Source of the DNA: Rhizophagus irregularis
Lineage: Eukaryota; Glomeromycota; Glomeromycetes; Glomerales; Glomeraceae
Length of the DNA stretch: 64,000 nucleotides
Direction: 5' to 3'
Assembly: GCF_026210795.1 (NCBI RefSeq)
Contig: NC_089436.1
Location: 3,658,001 to 3,722,000 of the forward strand
Shown here: in pieces, positions 12,181 through 22,405 of the stretch
Numbering within the stretch: position 1 is the first letter of the stretch
Layout: each line of letters opens with the position of its first letter
Program-made: the position numbers and the translations under genes
Notes under the pieces: generated by a model
Told to the model about the DNA's origin: nothing
The model's database searches: none
The model's input: only the letters and a program-made list of their open reading frames with translations

Positions 12181-12957
12181 AGAGCGTGGGTTGGGAGTGT
12201 GGGGAGCGTGGGTTTGTGTGTGTAGGTGGTGGTGTTTTAACTTCGTTATTTTTTCGTCGTCTTTTTTTTTAGTTCTATCTTCTCTCTTTCAGGACTTCTC
12301 TTTATTAGGCCTTCTCTTAGGTCCCTTTTCTTTACGTCTTCCTTTAGGTACTGTATATGGTTGTGTGAGGTTTTGGAGTGTGGGTTGGAATGTGGGTGGT
12401 GGTGTTTTAACTTCTTTTTTTTTCGTCTTCTTTTTTTTTAGGTTTATCTTCTCTCCGTCAAGTCTTATCTTTATTAGGCCTTCTCTTAGGTTCCTTTTCT
12501 TTACGTCTGATTCCTTTATGTACGTAAGTTGGGAGTATGGGTTAGGAGTGTGGGTTTGTGTGTTGTGTTTAACTTCTTTTTTTTTTGTCGTCTTTTTTTT
12601 TTAGGTCTATCTTCTCTCTGTCGAGGTTTTCTCTTTATTAGGTTTCAGCTTAGATCCCTTTTCTTTACGTCTTCATTTAGGTGTGTGGGTTGGGTTGGGA
12701 GAGTATGGGTTGGGAGTGTGGGTAGGGAGTGTGTGGGTTGGGAGCGTGGGTTGGGAGCGTGGGTTGGGAGTGTGGGTTTGGAGTGTGGGTTTGGAGTGTG
12801 GGTTGGGAGTGTGAGGGTGGTGGTGTTTAACTTCTTTTTTTTTCGTCGTCTTTTTTTTAGGTTTATCTTCTATCTGCTAAGGTCTTCTCTTTATTTAGCC
12901 TTCTCTTAGGACCCTTCTTCGCGTTTTCCTTTAGGTATGTGAATTGGGAGTATGGAT
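12181..12957 (+). repeat. G/T-rich minisatellite with C/T-rich modules (locus 1, left part)
   Basis: G-rich blocks made of GTGGGTTGGGAGT units alternate with roughly 115-bp C/T-rich modules. Each module begins TTTAACTTCTTTTTTTTTCG, runs through a T tract to TTTAG, then TCTATCTTCTCTCTGTC, TTTATTAGGCCTTCTCTTAGG and CTTTACGTCTTCCTTTAGG. Modules start near 12237, 12404, 12568 and 12826. Long frames such as 12191-12604 and 12529-12909 only read the repeat (Gly/Val/Trp or Phe/Leu/Ser) and are not credible genes. The array is cut by the transposon at 12961. Confidence 0.85.
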
Positions 12958-12960
12958 AGT

Positions 12961-14477
12961 CCCTATAAAAAAATTGGATACGTTTTTTATAAAGTTTTTA
13001 TACGATTTTTTTTCCTTAGAAATAACGTATCATAATAGGATACGGAAAAATGCACAATTCCGTATCACTAAAAATATGGTTTGGATACAGAATTTGCACG
13101 GAATTCATATGGAATTTACATGATTTGATCACTGATTTTATCACGAAATTTATACGATTTGGTCACTGAATTTACTATTTGTATTACATTACAGTTTACT
13201 ATAATTATATTTACATAAATCTAATTTTACTTTATTAAATTAAATAAAAAATAAAAAATAAACAAAATACAAATACATTATGAAAATTCCCTACTTATTA
13301 AGGCCACCTATTGCAACCAAAATTATCTATAAGTTCAGGTTCATTTGGAGTCAAACAACCTAAAAAAAACAAAAAAGAACGTCTAACTTAATTGAAAACA
13401 AAACCCCCCCTTCATATAGTATCTGCAATCGTCCAAGTCACCAAAGGTCAGCATTCCTACAAAAAAAGAAAGAGAACTCCAGAATGTCTGACCTACATAA
13501 ATGAAAAGAATTATGAAGCATCTGATGAAAAAGAAACCAAAATAACAAAATAAATCCAAAACTGACCTACAAAAAAAGAAGACTCTGAAGCAACAAAACT
13601 GAAACAACCTACAAAAAGAAAAGAATCTGAACCCAACTTACAAAAAAAAAAAGAAAATTTGAACTGACCTAAAAAAAGAAAAAAAATCCTGAACAATCCT
13701 ACAAAAAGGAAAGGACTCCCAAACTGATCTACAAAAAAACTGAATCTTCTCACAAAAAAAAAACTGCTGGCCTATGAAATAAAAAAAGGGATAAATATAA
13801 ATAAAAAAGAAAGGGGGGTAACGAAGTTAGGAGAGTTAAAAAAAATTTTTTTTTTAAAGGGAGGACGTCAAAGTTAGAAAAATAAAAAATTTTTTATAAA
13901 GAGGAAATAGAAATAGAAAGAAGAAAATTTTTAGAAGAGTGGGAATAAAAGAATAAAATCAAAAAAATTTTTTTTTTTTTAAGGGAGTGACGAAAAAAAA
14001 TTTTTTTTTAAAGGAGAGTGATGAAAAAGAAAAAAATTTTTAAAGTGAGGTACGAAAAAAAAAATTTTTTTTTAAAAGGGGGGTGACGAAAAAAGAAGAA
14101 AAATTTAGAAAAAATAACAAAAATAAGACAAGAGAAAAGAGAAGGAAAGGAAAGACAGAAAGGAAGATCGGAAGATCAAACTCATCAAAGTAAGGGTTTA
14201 TATAAAAAACAAAACGTATCATAACAAAACAATAAACAATCACGTGATCTCGTGTTATGATACGAGATTTTTGTAAAATTATTTTCTAAAAATATTAAGT
14301 TTAAAAATTCCGTATACATTCCGTATGATTAATTTTTTCCGTATACATTAGTTTTTTTAAAAAATGTTCAAAAATGAATTGCTTATTAAATATACGGAAT
14401 TTGTATACAGAATCTATAGAAACGTACATAAAATGTATACAAAACGTATCCTTTCCGTATACATATTTCTTATAGGG
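12961..14477. mobile_element. Non-autonomous TIR DNA transposon inserted in the G/T-rich array
   Basis: It begins CCCTATAAAAAAATTGGATACG and ends in the inverted form (TTATAGGG at 14470-14477, preceded by GTATCC and GTATAC motifs). The 3-bp sequence AGT directly flanks both ends (12958-12960 and 14478-14480), as expected for a target-site duplication. Deleting the element restores continuous G/T-rich repeat. Inside there is no transposase. 13360-13770 is a degenerate A-rich tandem repeat of roughly 40 bp (CCTACAAAAAGAAA-like), and 13800-14110 holds units of a T/A tract plus GGGAGTGACGAAAA. The first 315 bp recur inverted at 28698-29008. Superfamily is not settled. A 3-bp duplication fits Harbinger or CACTA groups, but the ends are not CACTA. 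Confidence 0.8.
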
Positions 14478-15525
14478 AGTGTGGGTTTGTGTGTTTTTGT
14501 GTGTTGTGTTTTTAACTTCATTTTTTTTTCGTCATCTTTTTTTTTAGGTCTATCTTCTCTCTGTCAAGGTTTTCTCTTTATTAGATCCCTTTTCTTTACG
14601 TCTTCATTTAGGTGTGTGGGTTAGGAGTGTTGGGAGTGTGGGTTGGAAGTGTGTGGGTTAGGAGTGTTGGGAGTGTGGGTTGGGAGTGTGTGGGTTGGGA
14701 GTGTTGGGAGTGTTGGGAGTGTGGGTTGGGAGTGTGGGTTGGGAGTGTGTGGTTTGGGAGTTTTGGGAGTGTGGGTTGGGAGTGTGGGTTGGGAGTGTGG
14801 GTTGGGAGTGTGGGTTAGTATGGGTTGGGAGTGTGTGGGTTGGGAGTGTGGGTTGGGAGTGTGGGTTGGAAGTGTGGGTATTTAACTTCTTTTTTTTTCG
14901 TCTTCTTTTTTTTTTAGGTCTATCTATTCTCTGTCAAGGTTTTCTCTTTATTAGGCCTTCTCTTAGGTCGTTTTTCTATAGGTATGTGAGTTGGGAGTAT
15001 GGGTTATGAGTGTGGGGTTTGTGTTTTGTGTTTTAACTTCTTTTTTTTTCGTCTTTTTTTTTTTAGGTCTATCTCTCTGTTAAGGTTTTCTCTTTATTAT
15101 GTTTTCTCTTAGATCCCTTTTCTTTACGCTTTCATTTAGGTGTGTGGGTTGAGAGTGTTGGGAGTGTGTGTGCGGGTTGGGAGTGTTGGGAGTGTGTGTG
15201 TGGGTTGGGAGTGTTGGGAGTGTGTGTGTGGGTTGGGAGTGTTGGGAGTGTGTGTGTGGGTTGGGAGTGTTGGGAGTGTGTGTGTGGGTTGGGAGTGTTG
15301 GGAGTGTGTGTGTGGGTTGGGAGTGTGGGTTTGTGCGTGGGTTAGGAGTGTGGATTTGTGCGTGAGTTGGGAGTGTGCGTGGGTTTGTGTGTGGGTTTGG
15401 AGTGTGGGTTTGGTGTGGGTTGGAAGCGTGGATTGGGAGTGTGGGTTTGTGTGTGAGAGTGGTGGTGTTTTAACTTCTTTTTTTTTCGTCGTCTTTTTTT
15501 TAGGTCTATCTTCTCTCTGTCTAAT
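14478..15525 (+). repeat. G/T-rich minisatellite with C/T-rich modules (locus 1, right part)
   Basis: It continues the array broken at 12961. C/T-rich modules start near 14503, 14878, 15031 and 15467. G-rich blocks lie at about 14603-14877 and 15140-15466. The second is very regular, with GTGTTGGGAGTGTGTGTGTG repeating with a 32-bp period. The final module stops abruptly after TCTCTCTGTC at 15525, and unrelated, less AT-rich DNA follows. Predicted Gly/Val/Trp/Cys peptides in three frames come from the repeat alone. Confidence 0.85.
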
Positions 15526-15662
15526 TGCGATGTACGCTTTCGTTGTTGCTATAATTGAAACTCCAGTACCATTAAAAAACGCCAGGAATCAAGTACAAAT
15601 TCGCGTTACTTAGAGAAAATATGGCCATCTAAGACTAAATGTAAGGATAAATTAGATGTAAC
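15526..15662. other. Junction DNA between the array and the p47-like fragment
   Basis: Less AT-rich than its surroundings and coding-like in patches, but frames are broken. It may be an upstream part of the p47-like remnant; this could not be shown. Confidence 0.3.
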
Positions 15663-15840
15663 GAACAACAAGCACGATTCTATTTAAAAGCGACTAATTG
15701 GGATCTAAATGTACTTAGCTGTTTACAAATTATTTAATTAAATTTCTTTTGTTCATTTTCTGAGTCGCGTTTTTTTTATTTAATAGGTGACTGTAGTTAA
15801 CTATTACGATGGTACTAATGCAATTGAGGAACCTAAACAG
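15663..15840 (+). pseudogene. Fragment of a p47/Shp1-type UBX cofactor (UBA-like domain)
   Basis: Two coding pieces join across an intron-like gap. 15663-15710 reads EQQARFYLKATNWDLN and 15787-15840 reads VTVVNYYDGTNAIEEPKQ, with donor GTACTT and acceptor TTTAATAG; another donor GTAACT follows. The joined text matches the N-terminal UBA-like domain of NSFL1C/p47 and yeast Shp1 (family pattern ARFFLE.A.WDL..A...FY), adaptors of the AAA ATPase Cdc48/p97. The sequence before the first piece is out of frame. No SEP or UBX domain is found downstream. It is taken as a relocated exon pair rather than a working gene. Confidence 0.45.
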
Positions 15841-18301
15841 GTAACTATATTAAAAGTGCAAATGTACAACTTATTGCAATTAATTCGTTCCGGTGACATT
15901 TTTTGTGAAATTAACGATGTTAGGTAAGATAGTAACTTATCCTAGTGTATATGGATGTTGTACACAATTACTTATCATAATAATAAATGTATACCCAATG
16001 AGGATTTTATCCTTAAATTTTGGTAATGGTTTATCAAAAACTTTAATAAATCATGAATTAAATAAAAAAAAGTTCATTTCTTTGAATATTGCGATATTTA
16101 ATGGCAAGAATATTTTTTTTTTGCTAATCAAGGGAAATTCGAAAATTGTGAGTACTTTGCTTATGTTTTTAGTAGAGTATCATTTATTATTATTGAATTT
16201 TCATAAAGGGACGAAAATCGTTCAATTCCCGAAGCAATGCTGACCCTTCTCATGGCCAATAATGGAATTTAACTATAAAGACATTTCTGTCAGTTTGAAA
16301 TTTAATATATTTAATCGAAATTTTATTTCTTGTTGTTGCGGTAAAATAGTAAAAGTGCAATTTAAATTGCTTTACTTGATCGTAATGGTACTAATTTTTC
16401 TTAAAACTTGCAGCAAAACGTGGTGATCTTACTCCACTCATTTTGTGGGATGATGGTTCAGCAGTTATTGAATATGCAGTAACAAACATTATTGACAATT
16501 TTAAATTTTTGCTTGAAATTTTGGATGATGACGAATATATAATATAAATATTGAAGTTAATAACCCTCAGAAAAAACATTTCACGTTTATATGGTTATTT
16601 TAAATTATCATTCTCCTTACCTGTAAAGAAAGTTATCGAACTAATACAAAAAATAATGATCAAACTTTAGCACATATTGAACTACATAATAATTTACTGA
16701 AATAAAGAATCATACTATAAATATGTCGAGAATGATATATTGCTTCGCACGTGGCATTGTGCAACAAAAAAAACTTTAAATGGCACTTCGGACTTAATAA
16801 TGGTTTCCGCTTCCTACGTTTCCTAGAAAGTATTTTTTCATAATAATTTTGTGCAGGAGTTAAAATTTGATAACTCTCAAATTGAATACTACGTTGTAAA
16901 CATAAAAAAAAAATTTACATTTTTTTTTACCACAAGAAATACTGTACTTTACACAGAAAGCAATAATTAATGCTCTTAAAAATAGATCCTCAAGATGAAA
17001 AGTTCGTTATAAATGCAGTACGATACTGTAAGTCAATAATGATCCTAAAATAGAATAAGCTTCATTTTTATTAGACCAATTTGTGGGAATTATTATGCTG
17101 AATATGTAAATATGTAATAAATCATAATCAAACTAATTAAAAAAAGTTCCCCACATAGCGTTTCTAGTTAAATACTTCAAATTATTGTACCTGTAGTTTG
17201 GTAATTTAATTTGTAAACTACTAGAATCACGCTATATAAAGTAATCTCATACCTTTCTAGACTCAATAAAAGGTATTTTAAGTTCATGTGTTAATATATA
17301 ACTAAGATATTTTAACTTTTATAGATTTTTCTTTATTAAACTTCTTTATTTTTTAATTTCTATAGTTGCAAATATAAAATTCAGTTATTAATGAGCTAAA
17401 TAAGTAAAAGAAAAATACCTTTATAGGTTACAGTTTGTTCATAACTTTATATGTAATTTTATAATTTTATACGATCGGTTTTAATGAAATTTATCCAATT
17501 AATACCCTTTTTTAAATTTTGAACGTTAATTAATCGAAATAAGAAAATTTAATTAGCTAGATAAATGTAATTAAATCAATATAGTTAAATATTTTATAGA
17601 TTTGATTTATTTATCCAATACATAATTTCAATTCACGCTCGTTTTATTTTTATATACGAAATATATATAAAGTAACTAAACCATTTGATTGAAGAATGTG
17701 GTGAAAGTTCAACTACTCCATCTGGATCTGCTGTTAACCCGATTCATCCCCGTGTGTCTCCTATGTTATCTCCATTCGATCCTTCTACTTATAGTACATT
17801 TAATAGCTTGGGCGGGGCGTAGATCCTTCGGTGCATGGAGATGAAGAACAACAAGATACTATTGAATAGAAACGCGAAATAATCGATAATGGAAAATTCC
17901 GATTCCGATATAACATATAGTGACGATAGTAACGAAGAAAGAGATCTCGAGGTTTGTTAATTTAAATTTATTTTAGCAATTGTGGGTTGATATATTTTTT
18001 TTTTTCTAATGGTCATTTGAACCTTTTGGGAAAATGTCATCTATTTCAACCCAACTATTGATCAAAAGAAATGCTTTATATAATTTTACCATTGGTATTT
18101 ATTTCTCGTCTAGATGTTTTCTTCTCCCTATTTTTGGCTCTATTGAAAATTAGGGAGACGGTAAAGTTACAATTAAATAAATCTAAATCAAAGTTTATCA
18201 AAGGTCAAGGGAAAAAAAAAAGGCACGAGCATTTTCCTTACCAGATCAAAACATTTCAAATCAGAAACAAAATGTTTCTTACTATCTTCCAGTCAAAAAA
18301 C
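15841..18301. other. Intergenic with scattered orphan coding-like fragments
   Basis: Three short pieces look coding but cannot be assigned. 16411-16546 (+) follows an acceptor-like CTTGCAG and reads KRGDLTPLILWDDGSAV and on to a stop. 17683-17821 (+) reads EECGESSTTPSGSAVN and a Ser/Pro-rich run, then stops. 17889-17952 (+) is a short acidic start (MENSDSDITYSDDSNEE) with a GTTTGT donor-like end. The remaining sequence is AT-rich with no features seen. Confidence 0.35.
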
Positions 18302-19015
18302 CTTTTATTGGTATCAAAAAGCAACAGAAAATAGTAATGAATATGCAATATATAGTTTAGCCAGATGTTATGAAAATGGAAATTAATTTGGAAAAGGACT
18401 TGTAATGTAATGTACTTATTTAAATTACCTTAATTTAGCATTCTAAAAATGTAGTTATTCATGAAAATAATGCTAAAATTACGGATTTTGGTATTTCGAA
18501 AAATCAATGTAATCAAACTTCAACTGCCTATATTGGTAATCTTTGCGTTGTTGCTATATGGAACCAAAGCGTCTATTAGGTCCAAAATTTCTATATACTA
18601 AATCTTCAGATATCTATAGCTTTGGTGTATTAATGTGGGAAATTTCTAGTGGATATCCTCCGTTTAAAGATAATGATATCAAAATTGCACTTGCTGTTTC
18701 TATTAGTATTAGTACTCGTGAAGATACAATTCCTGATACTCCTAAAGAATATAAAGAACTTTATAAAATTTGTTGGAATCAACCGGAACAAAGACTAACT
18801 ATTAACAAAGTATTAGGTGAATTTGAAAGAATGGGATTTGGGATTGATGATACAAATGAATTAGTCAAAGGCATTTATAACATAATTCATTATTTATTTT
18901 AATAAAATATTTGCAAAATACAATTTATACTAATTGGATAATAGCGATTTAACTTCAGAATTGCAAGCTGATGACGATGAAACTCTGGAATATGTCCAAT
19001 CCTCTAGTTTATGCA
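18302..19015 (+). pseudogene. Sel1-kinase pseudogene, paralogue of the gene at 60.6-63.2 kb
   Basis: 18302-18387 is a lone Sel1 piece (FYWYQKATENSNEYAIYSLA, then RCYENGN and a stop). 18442-18900 follows an acceptor TTTAG and reads HSKNVVIHENNAKITDFGISK, then loses frame: GCTATATGG stands where the paralogue has GCTTATATGG, a one-base deletion. After it the C-lobe is intact in another frame (MEPKRLLGPKF, SSDIYSFGVLMWEISSGYPP, a CWNQPEQRLTI end). The donor after LVK is AAAGGCATTT where the paralogue has AAAGGTAATC, so that splice site is lost too. The next exon survives at 18949-19015 (DLTSEL...EYVQSSSLC). The N-lobe and nearly all Sel1 repeats are missing. Confidence 0.8.
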
Positions 19016-19500
19016 GTAAGTTTTTAACTTTTGTTTAAGTACATCAGTAATGTGGTTACGAACCAAGTTTTTTAATTTATTATATTTAGTTAAATTGAAT
19101 AACTAAATTAGCTTACCGAGGATAATTATATGATTTTGCTACAGAATTTTTTGATTTAAATGCTTAACGATAGATAGAAGAAAGTAAATAAATAAATATA
19201 TATATATTTAAGATTCAGTACAATATGATAGCTTGAATAAAATTGTTTTATGCATATTAAAACAATAAAAAGATATTATTGGGCGTTTTTTATAAAACTA
19301 GTAACGATTTTGTTGATCATTTGTTGATCATTTATTTTAAATTTATTATAAATTTTGTCACGAGATTTTCTATGGAAATCATTTCTCAATTTGTTATTAA
19401 AACACCTGCTGAATTGCCTTGAAATTGAAAATCATTTCCCTTTTTATAAAAAAATTTCCTTTTTGGTAAAAAACTCTCAGATTAATCTTATATAACTTTA
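19016..19500. other. Intergenic, no gene seen
   Basis: AT-rich sequence with stops in all frames. Confidence 0.4.
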
Positions 19501-19592
19501 TGTCAATGTCAATGACAATGTCAATGTCAGTGACAATGTCAATGTCAATGTCAATGTCAATGTCAATGTCAATGTTAATGACAATGACAATG
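19501..19592. repeat. TCAATG hexanucleotide microsatellite
   Basis: About 15 units of TCAATG, with GACAATG variants. On the minus strand it reads as repeated Ile-Asp. The surrounding open frame is only repeat-driven. Confidence 0.9.
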
Positions 19593-19679
19593 AAAAAAAC
19601 TTCTAATGCCAACTTTTCGCAAAAACTCTTCCTGTGCCACTAAAATTCCCTGTTAAATTGTTGCATCATTCAATATTTG

Positions 19680-19914
19680 CATAATTTCATTTTTTTGTTG
19701 ATCATTAAAATTTCATAAAATATTGCAAAAAAAATAAAAAAAAATTGTAGAAAAAACGTTTCAGCATTTTTTCATATAATATTATTAAAAAAAAATGCCA
19801 AAAACTTTTTTTTTTGCATTACTATTAAGAAAAAAACATTTTGGCGTTTTTCCATATAAAATTATAATAAAAAATAACACAAAAACATTTTTTCTTCATA
19901 TTTATTTTTTTAAC
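19680..19914. repeat. Degenerate AT-rich repeat preceding the palindromic satellite
   Basis: Related blocks of AAAAAACGTTT or ACATTTT followed by TTTTTCATATAATATTATTAAAA recur three times. They look like worn versions of the 80-bp repeat found at 20206-20830. Confidence 0.5.
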
Positions 19915-20098
19915 AAAAAATGTCAATACTGATGTTTTTAATTTAAAAAAACCAATATTTTTTGATTTTTTAATTACAAAAATGTCAAGTCTGACGTTTT
20001 TTTAATTAAAAAAATCATTTTTTTTGATTTTTTAATTACAAAAACGTCAAGTCTGACGTTTTTTAATTAAAAAAATCATTTTTTTTTTGATTTTTAAT
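19915..20098. repeat. 60-bp palindromic satellite, left block
   Basis: Three units at a 61-63-bp spacing, each centred on AAACGTCAAGTCTGACGTTT (a 10-bp stem around AGTC), joined by TTTTTGATTTTTTAATTAC. The same units reappear at 23417-23705, so the array was split by the element between them. Confidence 0.85.
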
Positions 20099-20109
20099 AG
20101 AGTTCTGAA

Positions 20110-20172
20110 TGGGTCAGGTCAGGTCAGGTCAGGTTATATCAGATTATCTGTTTGACCTGACCTGACCTGAAA
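20110..20172. repeat. GGTCAG/CTGACC hairpin at the element's left end
   Basis: Four tandem GGTCA units followed by a spacer and three TGACC units, giving a long stem-loop (GGTCAGGTCAGGTCAGG pairing with CCTGACCTGACCTGA). The right end of the element (23276-23416) also carries CAGGTCA and CCTGACCTG motifs, less regularly. Confidence 0.8.
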
Positions 20173-20205
20173 CCTAAAAAATTTCAGGTTAACCCAAATG
20201 ATTTT

Positions 20206-20830
20206 TATTAAATTATTGAAAAAAAACGTTGCGCAATGTTTTTTTCTAATATAATGTTATATAAAAAATGTTTTCGCAACGTTTTTCAATAAAATATAAA
20301 AAAAAATGTTGCAAAACATTTTTTCCTAATATAATGTTATAGAAAAAACGTTTTCGCAACGTTTTTCAATAAAATATCAAAAAAAATGTTGCGAAACATT
20401 TTTTCCTAATATAATGTTATAGAAAAAACGTTTTCGCAACATTTTTCAATAAAATATCAAAAAAAATGTTGTGAAACATTTTTTCCTAATATAATGTTAT
20501 AGAAAAAACGTTTTCGCAACGTTTTTCAATAAAATATCAAGAAAAACGTTGCAAAACGTTTTTTCCTAATATAATCTTATAGAAAAATCAATTTCGCAAT
20601 AAAATATCAAGAAAAATGTTGCAAAACATTTTTTCTATAACATTATATTAGGAAAAAACATTTCGCAACATTTTTCTTGATATTTTATTGGAAAACGTTG
20701 TGAAAACGTTTTTTTCTATATCATTATATTAGGAAAAAATATTTTGCAACGTTTTTCAATAAAATATCAAAAAAAAAAACATTGCAAAATGTTTTTTTCT
20801 ATAGAAAAAACGTCTTCGCAATATTTTTCA
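20206..20830. repeat. 80-bp tandem repeat with internal palindrome and an inversion
   Basis: Period 80 is exact for several units: CAATAAAATAT recurs at 20287, 20367, 20447 and 20527. Each unit folds on itself (AAAATGTTGCGAAACATTTT and AAAACGTTTTCGCAACGTTT arms around CCTAATATAATGTTATAG). From about 20626 the units run in the opposite direction (TAACATTATATTAGGAAA), so the block contains a head-to-head junction. Confidence 0.85.
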
Positions 20831-20951
20831 ATAAAACAAGAGTTCTGTTTAAAGGAGAGTTAGGACTATAAAATGTAAAGTATATGAAATATGATTTATT
20901 TTGAACTTGTTCATTTCAATAAAATCATGACATTCGAAAAAATCTATGTTA

Positions 20952-21100
20952 CAACCTAATAGCTTAATTCTAATTAGCTAATTTAGTATTAGGTTTTAAT
21001 TTAAAAAATTAAGCAGTATCAAGGAGAATTCTCGCAAATTTTTCTTAATACTGCTTAAATTATAATTTAGCTAATTTAGTATTAGGTTTTAACCTAAAAA
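20952..21100. repeat. Hairpin repeat, left copy
   Basis: TTAAGCAGTATCAAGG pairs with the later CTTAATACTGCTTAA to form a stem of about 20-25 bp with a short loop near CTCGCAAATT. It is flanked by repeated CTAATTTAGTATTAGG. It is related to the three-unit block at 22744-23010. Confidence 0.8.
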
Positions 21101-21689
21101 GTTAGCCCTATGAAAACACAATTTCCATAAAATGTATGTAAAAAAATGTTATTTGACCATATATTATTCGAAAAATCATTATTTGTTTATAATTTAAACA
21201 TAATTTTATTTGATATAATATTAAATATTCGTAAGTTGTATTGTAAACATAAACAAGCATTAACTTAACGTACAAATGATGTTCAAATAACATGTTTAAA
21301 CATGCAATCATTACATAATAAGGTCAATTTCGTATAGTAAATTCCTATTGTAAAATTTATGACTTTTATTATTTCTTTTTATATTGTCATTTTTTGACAG
21401 GTTTGCTTGATTATTATCTTTTCCAACATTTGTCTTTTTACAAGATGATCTACGAAGTACAAAAATTTCGGTCATATGACTTTGGCTTCGAAGTATAGGC
21501 AATGATTATCACGTGTATATGTGATAATCTTTTTTAAACTTTTTTTTATTTAATTGATACGGGTTTTAGATAAAGTTTCATTTCGGCTTCAAAACTTTAA
21601 AAAAATGTTTTTAAAGCTTTCGCTTTGAAACTTCTATATTAAAAAAGAAATATTTTTTATTTTTTATTTTTTTTTCCTTTTATTTGTTA

Positions 21690-22400
21690 GATAGGTGAGT
21701 TTCGAATAACACTTAATTGGAAACTTTGTAATTTTTTTTAAAAAAAAATAATTTTAGTTTTTTTTCTATTTCGTAAGTCATAAGTTTCAGCTTTGGTTCT
21801 TAGACTTTGGATAGGTGAGTTTCGAAGATTTTGCTCAAAACTTTTTTATTAAAAAAAAAGTTATTTTTTTTTCTTTTTTTATTTTGTAGGTTTTAGCAGT
21901 TCTTGGGTGTTGGATAGGTGAGTTTCATTTCAAATAACACTTCGAAACATTTTTTTTTTAAAAAAAAATAATTTAATTAATTAATTTTTTTTTCTATTTT
22001 GTAGGTTTCATCTCTGGTTCTTGGACATTGGATAGGTGAGTTTCGTTTTGAATAACACTCAAAATTATTTTTTTTAAAAAAAATAATTTAATTAATCTTT
22101 TTTTCTATTTTTTTAGGTTTGGCTCCAGTTTTTGGCGTTAGATAGGTGAGTTTCGAATGATTTTTTTTTATTTTGTAGGTTTTCGCTTCGGTTCTTGGGT
22201 ATTGGATAGGTGAATTTCATTTCGAACAACACTTTGAAACTTTATTTTTTTTTTAAAAAAAAATAATTTAATTTATCAATTTTTTTCTATTTTGTAGGTT
22301 TTAGCTCTGGTTCTTGGGCATTGGATAGGTGAGTTTCGTTTCAAATAACACTTCGAAACTATTTTTTTTTAAAAAAATTTAATTTATTAATTTTTTTATG
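21690..22400 (+). repeat. Tandem array of intron-like units
   Basis: Seven copies of GGATAGGTGAGTTTC or close variants (GTGAGT or GTGAAT at 21695, 21815, 21918, 22036, 22146, 22210, 22329) are spaced mostly 103-120 bp, once 64 bp. Between them are T/A tracts that usually end TTTCTATTTTGTAGG, then a short GC-richer piece (GTTTTAGCTCTGGTTCTTGG). Each unit thus runs from a consensus-like splice donor to a pyrimidine-tract acceptor, leaving a roughly 30-nt exon-like piece. Confidence 0.75.
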
Positions 22401-22405
22401 GACAG

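Noticed and set aside
12191-12909. Long open frames across the G/T-rich array
   Set aside because: The peptides are direct translations of the repeat in several frames (Gly/Val/Trp or Phe/Leu/Ser) with no domain and no frame preference.
13383-13753. Minus-strand frames rich in Phe and Ser inside the TIR transposon
   Set aside because: They come from a degenerate A-rich tandem repeat; no transposase motif is present.
14612-15613. Overlapping open frames with GLGVWVGSVG repeats
   Set aside because: Three frames are open at once because the unit lacks stops; typical of minisatellite DNA, not of a repeat protein gene.
19397-19612. Minus-strand frame with an Ile-Asp repeat
   Set aside because: Driven by the TCAATG microsatellite; nothing coding-like remains on either side.
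21108-21502. Two adjoining minus-strand frames in the core of the composite element
   Set aside because: Considered as a possible transposase, but no DDE or other motif is seen and the composition is that of random AT-rich DNA.
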